Source of the DNA: Bacteroidales bacterium
GTDB lineage: Bacteria; Bacteroidota; Bacteroidia; Bacteroidales; UBA3824
DNA length: 16,228 nucleotides
NCBI GenBank assembly: GCA_017645985.1
Contig: JAGCNK010000041.1
Span: forward strand, 1 to 16,228
Reading direction: 5' to 3'
In this document: positions 7,159 through 14,148 of the stretch, one piece after another
How positions within the stretch are numbered: the stretch's first letter is position 1
How the letters are laid out: each line of letters starts with the position of its first letter
Translations under genes and position numbers: made by a program
Notes under the pieces: generated by a model
The model's input: the letters and a program-made list of their open reading frames with translations, nothing else
Told to the model about the DNA's origin: nothing
Databases searched by the model: none

Positions 7159-7185
7159 TTTTACCGCCGTGTGGCAAACTATTTG
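7152..7185 (+). promoter_or_regulatory. Weak candidate promoter for grpE-dnaJ
   Basis: TTTG at 7152-7155, inside the palindrome, and TTTG at 7182-7185 within ACTATTTG are separated by 22 bp counted to the start of that box. This is only a partial match to the Bacteroides -33/-7 pattern because the TA of the -7 box is absent. Location and the overlap with the palindrome are the main support. Confidence 0.25.
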
Positions 7186-7221
7186 AACCTATATAAGCAG
7201 AATTTAAAAACATATACAAAT

Positions 7222-7863
7222 ATGAGTAAACGAAAAAGACACCATAGTTCTTATAATAAGGAAGTTAAAATGGAAGAACAAGAAAACACTGAACTCACCG
7301 ACGAGCAAAAAGCACAGCCCGAAGGTGATATTGCCGATGACAAAACGTCAGAAACTGACAACAGTCAGGACAAAACGGCAGCAAATGACACTGACACCAC
7401 CGCTCAGGATACTGACAAGGGCGACGATTTGCAGAAAAAATACGACGAACTCAACGACCGCTATCTCCGCTTGATGGCTGAGTTCGACAACTACCGCAAG
7501 CGCACTCTTAAAGAGAAGATGGACCTTACCAAATATGCCGAGGAAGATGTTATCAAAGGCATTCTCCCCGTAGTAGACAATATGGAACGTGCTATCAAGA
7601 GTCTTGAATCAGCTACCGACGTCAACGCCGTTAAAGAGGGTATCGACCTTATTTACAAAAAGTTTCTTGAGTTTCTCGAAAAACGTGGCATCAAGGAGAT
7701 TGAGGCTCTCAACAAAGAACTCGATACCGACCTTCACGAGGCTGTTACCAAGTTTGCAGCACCGAGCGAAGACCTCAAAGGCAAGATTATCGATGTTATT
7801 GAAAAAGGCTATTACCTGCACGACAAGGTGATACGCTATGCGAAAGTCGTGGTTGGTGAATAA
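7222..7863 (+). CDS. grpE: Nucleotide exchange factor GrpE
   Basis: This encodes GrpE, the cytoplasmic homodimer that releases ADP from DnaK and so drives the DnaK-DnaJ-GrpE chaperone cycle. With ATG 7222 it has 213 residues: a basic start (SKRKRHH), a long acidic Thr/Asp-rich disordered segment to about residue 70, a long coiled-coil helix beginning at KKYDELNDRYLRLMAEFDNYRKR, and the four-helix plus beta-wing domain ending in IEKGYYLHDKVIRYAKVVV, the family's C-terminal signature. An alternative start at ATG 7270 (MEEQENTE) would remove the basic leader. The open frame further upstream begins with TTG inside the palindrome and is not credible as coding. dnaJ follows after 14 bp, the usual Bacteroidota arrangement. 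dnaK is not in this window. Confidence 0.95.
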   Translation: MSKRKRHHSSYNKEVKMEEQENTELTDEQKAQPEGDIADDKTSETDNSQDKTAANDTDTTAQDTDKGDDLQKKYDELNDRYLRLMAEFDNYRKRTLKEKMDLTKYAEEDVIKGILPVVDNMERAIKSLESATDVNAVKEGIDLIYKKFLEFLEKRGIKEIEALNKELDTDLHEAVTKFAAPSEDLKGKIIDVIEKGYYLHDKVIRYAKVVVGE

Positions 7864-7877
7864 ATAAAACTACAACA

Positions 7878-9032
7878 ATGGCAGAAAAAAGAGATTATTA
7901 CGAGGTGCTTGGCGTAAGCAAAAACGCGTCGAAAGACGAACTTAAAAAGGCTTACCGCCAACTCGCGCTCAAATACCACCCCGACCGCAATCCTGGCGAC
8001 AAGGAGGCGGAAGAAAAATTCAAAGAGGCGGCAGAGGCCTACGAGGTGCTTAGCGACGACCAAAAACGTGCCCGCTACGACCAATTCGGACACGCAGGAA
8101 TGGGCGGCGCAGGTGGCGCAGGAGGTTTCAGTATGGATATGGAAGACATATTCAGCCACTTTGGCGACATTTTCAGCGGATTCGGTTTCGGCGGCGGCTT
8201 TGGCGGCGGCGGTTTTGGCGGCGGACGCGGTCAGCGTGTCAACAAGGGCAGCAGTCTGCGTGTAAAGGTGAAACTCAGCCTCAAAGATATAGCCAACGGA
8301 TGCGAAAAGAAAATCAAGGTTAAGAAATATTGCGCCTGCAAATCGTGCAACGGCACTGGAGCTGAGGCAGGTTCAAGTATGAACACTTGTCCCACTTGTC
8401 ACGGTACCGGCGTTGTAACCCAAGTGCGCAACACCATTCTCGGACGTATGCAGACTCAGACCACCTGTTCTGCTTGCGGCGGCACGGGCAAAATCATCGC
8501 TCAAAAATGTAAGGACTGCGGTGGCGACGGCATCGTGCTCGGCGAGGAGGTTATCTCCATCAATATTCCCGCAGGTGTGGCCGACGGTATGCAGATGACT
8601 GTTCCCAACAAGGGCAACGCACCCAAGCACGGCGGCGAAAACGGCGACCTTCTCGTTGTATTTGAGGAAGAGCAGGATCCCCAGCTCACGCGCGAGGACA
8701 ACAACCTGATTTACAACCTCAACATCAGCGTTCCCGATGCTATCCTCGGCACAACAGCCGAAATACCCACGATAGATGGCAAGGTGAAGGTAAAAATCGA
8801 CCCCGGCACACAGCCTGGCAAGGTTCTCCGCTTAAAGGGCAAAGGTCTGCCCACTTACGGATCATACGGCCGTGGCGACTTGCTCGCCATTGTCAATGTT
8901 TGGATTCCTAAAAAGCTCACCAAAGACGAGCAGAAGGTTATCGAAGGTTTCCAAAAGTCCGATTCGTTTAAACCCGGAGCCGAAGAGGGCGGCAAATCGT
9001 CGTTCTTCGACCGACTGTTCAACCGTGGATAA
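7878..9032 (+). CDS. dnaJ: Chaperone protein DnaJ (Hsp40, type I)
   Basis: This encodes a full-length 384-residue type I DnaJ, the co-chaperone that delivers unfolded substrates to DnaK and stimulates its ATPase. The J domain (about 5-70) has the HPD motif at residues 34-36. A Gly/Phe-rich linker (about 75-120) is encoded by GGC-rich repeats. The zinc-finger region carries four CxxCxGxG motifs at C154/C157, C171/C174, C197/C200 and C211/C214, the fourth reading CKDCGGDG. The C-terminal substrate-binding domains contain the expected segments (NIPAGVADGMQ, VKIDPGTQPGKVLRLKGKG). It is the last gene of the grpE-dnaJ unit and is followed after 32 bp by a strong intrinsic terminator, so the operon probably ends here. 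Confidence 0.97.
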   Translation: MAEKRDYYEVLGVSKNASKDELKKAYRQLALKYHPDRNPGDKEAEEKFKEAAEAYEVLSDDQKRARYDQFGHAGMGGAGGAGGFSMDMEDIFSHFGDIFSGFGFGGGFGGGGFGGGRGQRVNKGSSLRVKVKLSLKDIANGCEKKIKVKKYCACKSCNGTGAEAGSSMNTCPTCHGTGVVTQVRNTILGRMQTQTTCSACGGTGKIIAQKCKDCGGDGIVLGEEVISINIPAGVADGMQMTVPNKGNAPKHGGENGDLLVVFEEEQDPQLTREDNNLIYNLNISVPDAILGTTAEIPTIDGKVKVKIDPGTQPGKVLRLKGKGLPTYGSYGRGDLLAIVNVWIPKKLTKDEQKVIEGFQKSDSFKPGAEEGGKSSFFDRLFNRG

Positions 9033-9064
9033 TTTGTCAGAATAAGTACAACTAACACCATAGG

Positions 9065-9093
9065 GAGCCGCAGCTATTGCGGCTCTTTTTTTT
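9065..9093 (+). terminator. Rho-independent terminator after dnaJ
   Basis: An 8-bp perfect stem (GAGCCGCA paired with TGCGGCTC, 9065-9072 and 9078-9085) encloses a 5-base loop and is followed by eight T. It terminates the grpE-dnaJ transcript. Confidence 0.92.
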
Positions 9094-9139
9094 AATAATT
9101 AATTAACATTAGCGCAGGTCGTAAATCCCTACATTTTCG

Positions 9140-9147
9140 TAAATTTG
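9140..9147 (+). promoter_or_regulatory. Candidate -7 box for the chemotaxis receptor gene
   Basis: TAAATTTG is a perfect match to the Bacteroides -7 consensus TAnnTTTG. No clear TTTG lies 19-21 bp upstream, so the promoter would be weak or regulated. It would give a leader of roughly 75 nt. Confidence 0.35.
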
Positions 9148-9227
9148 AAATAGTCAAATGTTACGCTTTTGTTAAAAGGCACGTAATTTGCAAGAATCTC
9201 CTTGTTCACTATTAATTCACAAGCGCT

Positions 9228-11021
9228 ATGAAAAAGACATCTGTATATGTAAAGATTCTTACAATTATAATTCCTATTGTAGCTATCACATTGATAGTTA
9301 TGATGATTGTAAGTTATCAAGTCAACTTTTCTTCTCAGAAACAATTCTTCGAGTTCTGTATGCAGGAGCTCTCAGCCAAGTCTGCACAGGAGGTAACCGA
9401 CAAACTCGCCACTATGACCGACGAGCTTAAATGGATTGCCAGCGAGGATATTTTTACCACAATGGATGAAAAAAAGTATGCCCATCGTCTCAACGCTATT
9501 GCCGCCGACAAAAAGGAGTCTTTCTCTATGATGTTTGTGGCGTATCCCGACGGTAGCTACTATATCAACGGCAAGGGCTTCTCAAAGGCCAATATCGCCG
9601 ACCGCCAGTATTTCAAAAACGTTTTCCAGCTGGGCAAGGACTTTTCGATGACCAGTCCCGACATTTCAAAGTCTACTGGTGAGAAAAAATACACGCTTGC
9701 TGTTCCAATCAAACGTGACGGCAAGGTTGTGGGTGCGTTCTGTGCCAATGTCAGCCTCAACACTTTGAAAAAAGTGGTTATTGAATGTAAGTTTGGCGAA
9801 AACAGCGAAACATTCATAGTGGACGAGAAAGCAGACCTTATCGGTACTCCTTACGACGATTTGGTTATGAACTTCAACCTTCTTAGAGAAGGTAAGGATG
9901 CATATCCTGGTCTCGAAGTGGTAGGAGAGTGCGTTACCCGTGGTGAGGGCTGTATCCGTTACTGCATCGACGCCGCCACTGGTGAAAATATGTACACTAT
10001 GAGCCGCAAAATCGAAGGCACTCCCGGATGGTTTGTGGTAGGTACTCTGCCCGATTCCGAGCTTAGAAGTTCGGCAAGGGAAAACCTACAGGTTATGTTA
10101 GTATTCTTGATAGTGGTTATAGCGTTAATTGCTATTGTTGTAGTGGTGTGCCTCAAACGAATGCTGTCAAATCCCCTTGCTCAACTTTCTACAGCCATCA
10201 AAGATATCTCAAACGGACATCTCAAACGCCGTATCGACTATAAATCTAATGACGAGATTGGCGAAATGTGCGACGACCTCCGCGATATGAGCACAAAGCT
10301 TGCCGACATTGTGGACACTATCAAGGCTGGTTCCGAAAATCTTGCATCTAACTCTGAGCAGGTGAACGCCACTTCGCAGCAGGTTATGCAGGGGTCTTTG
10401 TCGCAGAGCAACAATATCGAAGACCTCTCGGCTACTATGGAGGAGATGACTTCGAACATCGAGCAGAACACTTACAACGCTAAGCAGACCAACAATGTGA
10501 GCCAGGATGCCTGCAACAAGTTCAACGAGGTTGTGGTTAAGATCAACAGCCTGCTGGACAACAACAAATCAATCTCTGAGGCTATCTCTATTATCAACGA
10601 AATTGCATTCCAGACCAACATACTTGCTCTTAACGCCGCTGTGGAGGCCGCCCGCGCCGGAGAATACGGCAAAGGTTTCGCCGTGGTGGCAAAAGAGGTT
10701 CGTTCGCTCGCCGAAAAATCCAAGAGCGCAGCCGACGACATTATCGAGATGTCGCAGAAGAGTTTGCTCTTGTCGGAGGAGGCAAGCACTGTGATGCAGC
10801 AGACTATCCCCAAGATAGAAAACACCCGCACTCTTGTCAACGAAATTACTAATGCAAGTATGGAACAGAGTGCGGGTGCAAATCAGGTTAATAACATTAT
10901 TCAGAAACTCAACGGCACTGTTAAAATCAACGCTTCGTCGTCGGAGATGCTTGCCGCAAGCGCCGACAACCTGGCTACTCAGGCCGATAATCTGCGTACT
11001 GCTATCAATTACTTTAAGTAA
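9228..11021 (+). CDS. Methyl-accepting chemotaxis protein with periplasmic Cache sensor
   Basis: This encodes a 597-residue transmembrane receptor. In order it has TM1 at about 9-29, a periplasmic double-Cache-type sensor at about 35-282 (with the DRQYF and SPDISKSTGEKKYTLAVPI segments typical of Cache ligand pockets), TM2 at about 288-308, HAMP at about 309-362, and a cytoplasmic four-helix signalling hairpin at about 365-597. The hairpin tip, NEIAFQTNILALNAAVEAAR then AGEYGKGFAVVAKEVRSLAE, is nearly canonical and would bind CheA and CheW. There is no C-terminal NWETF-like tether for methyltransferase. The protein should sense an extracellular small molecule; the ligand cannot be assigned. 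No cheA, cheW, cheB, cheR or flagellar gene is in the window. The gene stands alone between the dnaJ terminator and a convergent gene whose stop is 2 bp away. The product may signal to gliding, second-messenger or other outputs rather than flagella. Confidence 0.95.
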   Translation: MKKTSVYVKILTIIIPIVAITLIVMMIVSYQVNFSSQKQFFEFCMQELSAKSAQEVTDKLATMTDELKWIASEDIFTTMDEKKYAHRLNAIAADKKESFSMMFVAYPDGSYYINGKGFSKANIADRQYFKNVFQLGKDFSMTSPDISKSTGEKKYTLAVPIKRDGKVVGAFCANVSLNTLKKVVIECKFGENSETFIVDEKADLIGTPYDDLVMNFNLLREGKDAYPGLEVVGECVTRGEGCIRYCIDAATGENMYTMSRKIEGTPGWFVVGTLPDSELRSSARENLQVMLVFLIVVIALIAIVVVVCLKRMLSNPLAQLSTAIKDISNGHLKRRIDYKSNDEIGEMCDDLRDMSTKLADIVDTIKAGSENLASNSEQVNATSQQVMQGSLSQSNNIEDLSATMEEMTSNIEQNTYNAKQTNNVSQDACNKFNEVVVKINSLLDNNKSISEAISIINEIAFQTNILALNAAVEAARAGEYGKGFAVVAKEVRSLAEKSKSAADDIIEMSQKSLLLSEEASTVMQQTIPKIENTRTLVNEITNASMEQSAGANQVNNIIQKLNGTVKINASSSEMLAASADNLATQADNLRTAINYFK

Positions 11022-11023
11022 GA

Positions 11024-11581
11024 TTAGTGTTCATCGTGATCATGATCTTCATCATGTTCGTCGTGAATATGAATTTCTACAGATTTAAACACTGAAAATC
11101 CAGCTTTGTCGGTAACTGTTATCATAAAGTGATAGTCGCCACCTTGATACTCGTCGCCATCGGGTGCGTGTGCAGGTATTTCAATGGTGTTGGTAACATT
11201 GTATTCCTTTAATCCAGCGGGACTTGTGTAATCTTGTGTGAAGAAAAATCCGTCGCCCTCGCCTTCTTCGTGGTGATGATGTTCTTCACCCTCTTCGTGA
11301 TGGTGTTCTTCTTCCTCTTCGGTAGAGTGCGAGTGATGGTCAAAATTGCTGTGAATGTTTACACTGTATGCTCCAAGTTCCATATTGTCGGCAAGGCGGA
11401 TGTTGAGTGTAAAACTTTCGCCAAAATGCAGTTCTGAGCCGTTTTGAGGAAATGCTTCGGCAAACGAAATGTCGATGGTGGGTTTCTCGGTGTCAATTTC
11501 ATCGTCGTCTTTGTTGCAAGCAGTGAAAGTAAGTGTCGAAAGTGCTAATGTAATATAAGTAAGTTTCAAAAAGTTTTTCAT
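11024..11581 (-). CDS. His-rich lipoprotein, DUF4625-like, probable metal binder
   Basis: This encodes a 185-residue lipoprotein. A type II signal peptide ends in the lipobox FTAC with lipidated Cys22, followed by NKDDDE, an acidic stretch of the kind that exports lipoproteins to the cell surface in Bacteroidota. The body looks like a beta-sandwich of the DUF4625 type (PTIDISFAEAFPQNGSELHFGE, then a later YHFMITVTDKAG strand). Two His/Glu/Asp-rich regions are inserted: residues about 80-107, with HHSHS, HHHEE and HHHHEE clusters, and the C-terminal tail of alternating His, Asp and Glu. These strongly suggest binding of zinc, nickel or copper. It lies 14 bp downstream of a TonB-dependent receptor, so it probably captures metal for that receptor. 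The family assignment is from memory of similar proteins; the lipoprotein and metal-binding calls rest on visible features. Confidence 0.82.
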   Translation of the reverse strand: MKNFLKLTYITLALSTLTFTACNKDDDEIDTEKPTIDISFAEAFPQNGSELHFGESFTLNIRLADNMELGAYSVNIHSNFDHHSHSTEEEEEHHHEEGEEHHHHEEGEGDGFFFTQDYTSPAGLKEYNVTNTIEIPAHAPDGDEYQGGDYHFMITVTDKAGFSVFKSVEIHIHDEHDEDHDHDEH

Positions 11582-11595
11582 TGTTTTATAAATTA

Positions 11596-13785
11596 TTATA
11601 AGTTTAAAGATAAATTGATAATTATGTTTCTGCCTTGTGCTGGCAGGTTGATTAAGCGGTAAAACGATGTATGTTCGTAATACTCAGTATTTAACAGGTT
11701 GTTTATCCTCATAGAGATTGATATAGAACGGTTGCTTTGTTTTAAAGTAACGCCAGCCGAAATACCTGTTGTAAAATATCCATCGGTGGAATTTTCGGGC
11801 GGCACAATGTCGCTCTGTTTTGCCACAGCCTTGCCTTCAGCACCGATTGAAGCTTCCATTTTTTTTGTAATCACCCTTGTGTACTCAGTAGAGAGCCTTA
11901 TGGATGGGGGAGGGGCAAAGGGTAGTCCGTATCCTTTTTTGCTGCCCGATGTCTGACGTGCTTTTACATATTCCATTGCGGCTTCTGCCTCTATCTTGCC
12001 GTTGTGTCCGGGAACTTCGCGGTTGTCTGCGCAGAATTTTATGGTAAATTCGCCACCTTGACGCATTACGCTACATTCTTGATAGTTGTAAATTTGGTTT
12101 CCACAGCCATATAGGCGGTCGAAATTTGGTGAGGGGTTTAGAAATATGTAATTGTCGAAGTAACCTGCAAATGGCGAAAACACAAACATCCAAAGTCGTG
12201 ACGAATAGCATATTTCGCCGTCGATTTGATACGACGATTCGCTATGAAGGTCGGGATTGCCTTTTTCGTAGCTAAAATGGTGATAGTTAACGCCGTTGCA
12301 AGCCAATTCCTGTGCCGATGGAATGCGGAAACTTTTGCCGATATTGGTTTTGAATGTGAAATTTCCGCTTTGCAATGTGGCGCCGAGTAGCCAAGATATG
12401 TCGTTGAAATTTCGGTCAATGGCTTTGGCACGTTGCACATATTCGCCTTCGGATTTAAACCAATCGCTGTAAGGTTCGGTTTCAAGGTGTCCTAAATCGT
12501 AGCGGATGCCGCCTTCAAATATAATGCTGTTGATATGGTAGCCCACATTTGTGAGACGGTAGTCGGCAGAGGCGTATATTCCGCTTTGCAAACTATTGAA
12601 CGAGGGAATGATAAATCCCCTTCCGCCGATTTTATTGTGCTGATATTCCGACTGTAATCCTGTCTTGACCGCAATTTTGCCAACCATAAAGCTGCTCTTT
12701 ACGCCTGCCGTGTACACGTCTTTGTTGTACTCGTACTCGATGTTTGGGTCGCCTTTGTATGTTTCGGGACACGTGAGCGGCATATATCCGTGGCTGACGT
12801 AGGGACTGCTTTCGGTGCGGTAGTTGTTTTGGTAGCCGAGGTCTGCCGACAGTGTGTATTCCGATGTCCACCGTTCTAAGTTGTATGCTGCGCGAAAATG
12901 GTTTACACGCTGCGACGGCTGCAAAATGTCGCGTATGCTGCGGTCGTGAGCCTCTTGGTCAACGTTGCGCGGTTCTAAGCCGTGTGCGTTGGCAAAAAAT
13001 CCGCTGTAAGAGTTTACGTCTGAAACAATTACACGGTGTCTCCATCCATTGGCTATATACCCAAACGAAGCGTTGGCATCGTATTCTCTGCCTGCCGTAT
13101 TGCGCAATCGTCCGTTGTTGAGGTTGATGCGGTACGAGTAGATGTTTACAAAATCTTTTGGAACACAAAAATCTGCATAGTCTTGCGCTGTGATGCGTAT
13201 CGATGCAAAAAACTTGTCGCTTCGTCCGCTTACTCCTGCCGTTGCGCCAAAGTATCGGTTGCTGCTTTTGGCGGTGAGCATTGCGTCTGCCATAATTGAG
13301 TGCTGCATAGGCACACGTGCGGTTGAGAGCCTTATCACTCCGCCTATGGCGTCGGAACCGTATTCGAGCGACGACGCACCTTTTATTATTTGAGCGTTTT
13401 GGAGCGCGTATTGGTCTATCTCTAAACCGTGGTCGCTGCCCCATTGTTGCGCTTGGTGCTTGATGTTGTCTTCGATTACAGCTACACGGTTGAAACTAAG
13501 TCCGCGGATAACGGGCTTGCCTTGTCCCGAACCTATATTGATAGACGAAACGCCTGGAATGTTTTCGAGGCTTTCGCTCAGGCTTCCGCCTAAGTTTCGG
13601 GTTATGAAATCGAGGTCGGCGGTTTCTATGGTCTGCGTAGTATTGCGCACACGCTCTGTGGCACTGCGTTTTACCACAGCTGTGCCAAGACGTACTGCTG
13701 GCATAGTGTCGGTTTGCGCGTATGTGTTTGATATAAAGCATAATGCGCACAACACCATTGCCGCAGCGCATATTTTGCTTTGCAT
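11596..13785 (-). CDS. TonB-dependent outer-membrane receptor, ZnuD-like (probable metal import)
   Basis: This encodes a 729-residue outer-membrane receptor. A signal peptide covers 1-23 (ending NTYA before Gln). The plug domain follows at about 45-155, with IPGVSSINIGSGQGKPVIRG, then the segment QWGSDHGLEIDQYALQ and IIKGASSLEYGSDAIGGVIRL, a pattern seen in ZnuD-like metal receptors. The remainder reads as a 22-strand barrel; the last strand NIIINLSLNL shows the alternating pattern of a beta-signal but ends in Leu rather than the common Phe. There is no N-terminal carboxypeptidase-like domain and no SusD neighbour, which argues against glycan uptake. Flanking genes encode a Cys/His-rich small protein and a His-rich lipoprotein, so the ligand is probably a transition metal such as zinc, though copper, nickel or a metal chelate remain possible. 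Transport would need TonB-ExbB-ExbD encoded elsewhere. Confidence 0.92.
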   Translation of the reverse strand: MQSKICAAAMVLCALCFISNTYAQTDTMPAVRLGTAVVKRSATERVRNTTQTIETADLDFITRNLGGSLSESLENIPGVSSINIGSGQGKPVIRGLSFNRVAVIEDNIKHQAQQWGSDHGLEIDQYALQNAQIIKGASSLEYGSDAIGGVIRLSTARVPMQHSIMADAMLTAKSSNRYFGATAGVSGRSDKFFASIRITAQDYADFCVPKDFVNIYSYRINLNNGRLRNTAGREYDANASFGYIANGWRHRVIVSDVNSYSGFFANAHGLEPRNVDQEAHDRSIRDILQPSQRVNHFRAAYNLERWTSEYTLSADLGYQNNYRTESSPYVSHGYMPLTCPETYKGDPNIEYEYNKDVYTAGVKSSFMVGKIAVKTGLQSEYQHNKIGGRGFIIPSFNSLQSGIYASADYRLTNVGYHINSIIFEGGIRYDLGHLETEPYSDWFKSEGEYVQRAKAIDRNFNDISWLLGATLQSGNFTFKTNIGKSFRIPSAQELACNGVNYHHFSYEKGNPDLHSESSYQIDGEICYSSRLWMFVFSPFAGYFDNYIFLNPSPNFDRLYGCGNQIYNYQECSVMRQGGEFTIKFCADNREVPGHNGKIEAEAAMEYVKARQTSGSKKGYGLPFAPPPSIRLSTEYTRVITKKMEASIGAEGKAVAKQSDIVPPENSTDGYFTTGISAGVTLKQSNRSISISMRINNLLNTEYYEHTSFYRLINLPAQGRNIIINLSLNL

Positions 13786-13839
13786 TGGTTTTGTGTTAAA
13801 ATTAAAAGAAAATGAGGATAAACGTTTTGCCTGTTTCTT

Positions 13840-14148
13840 TTAATTTCTTGGAGGACCGCGTATGATTATAGATGAGCAATCAGTAGGACCGTAGCCTTGC
13901 AATGATAGCGGAACATATACATTTTGTTCTATAGGTACTATTACTTCGCTGGGGTCGCTATCTTGCAAAAATATGGTCGAGAGTTGAAAACAGCACACCG
14001 GACAGTCGCAGTGATGATGTTCGCCTTCGTTGTGGCAGCATTGGTGCTCAGCGGGGTGATACTGTTTTACCACTGGCACACATAGCACAAGCACTGCCAT
14101 CAAGATGGCAGAAACTATTGTTGCCGTATTGTGAGCCAGTTTTCGCAT
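13840..14148 (-). CDS. Small Cys/His-rich membrane-anchored protein, probable metal-related
   Basis: This encodes a 102-residue protein of unknown family. A hydrophobic helix at about residues 10-27 acts as a membrane anchor or uncleaved signal. It is followed by a dense metal-binding-like segment, HPAEHQCCHNEGEHHHCDC then PVCCFQLS (about residues 31-57). The C-terminal half is not metal-rich and ends in IRGPPRN. Short Cys/His proteins with a terminal RAPP- or RGPP-like motif are often encoded just before metal-linked TonB receptors (for example DUF2946-type proteins), and this one fits that position, with the receptor 54 bp downstream. Its ATG directly follows the TAA of the Na/Pi symporter, so it is probably translationally coupled to it. 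It could be a periplasmic metal sensor or chaperone. The composition and context are visible; the function is inferred. Confidence 0.75.
   Translation of the reverse strand: MRKLAHNTATIVSAILMAVLVLCVPVVKQYHPAEHQCCHNEGEHHHCDCPVCCFQLSTIFLQDSDPSEVIVPIEQNVYVPLSLQGYGPTDCSSIIIRGPPRN

Noticed and set aside
7153..7221. TTG-initiated extension of GrpE
   Set aside because: It starts inside the palindrome and promoter region and adds residues not typical of GrpE; ATG 7222 or 7270 is more likely.
8185..8230. GGC-rich repeat that could look like a repeat element
   Set aside because: It is the coding sequence of the Gly/Phe linker of DnaJ and explained by the protein.
9094..9227. Possible small RNA or riboswitch between dnaJ and the chemoreceptor gene
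   Set aside because: Apart from one -7 box, no stable hairpin, conserved motif or second terminator could be seen in this AT-rich stretch.
12959..13444. Open antisense-like frame of 161 codons within the TonB receptor
   Set aside because: Same strand but shifted frame, Arg-rich and without motifs; the receptor frame is continuous across it.
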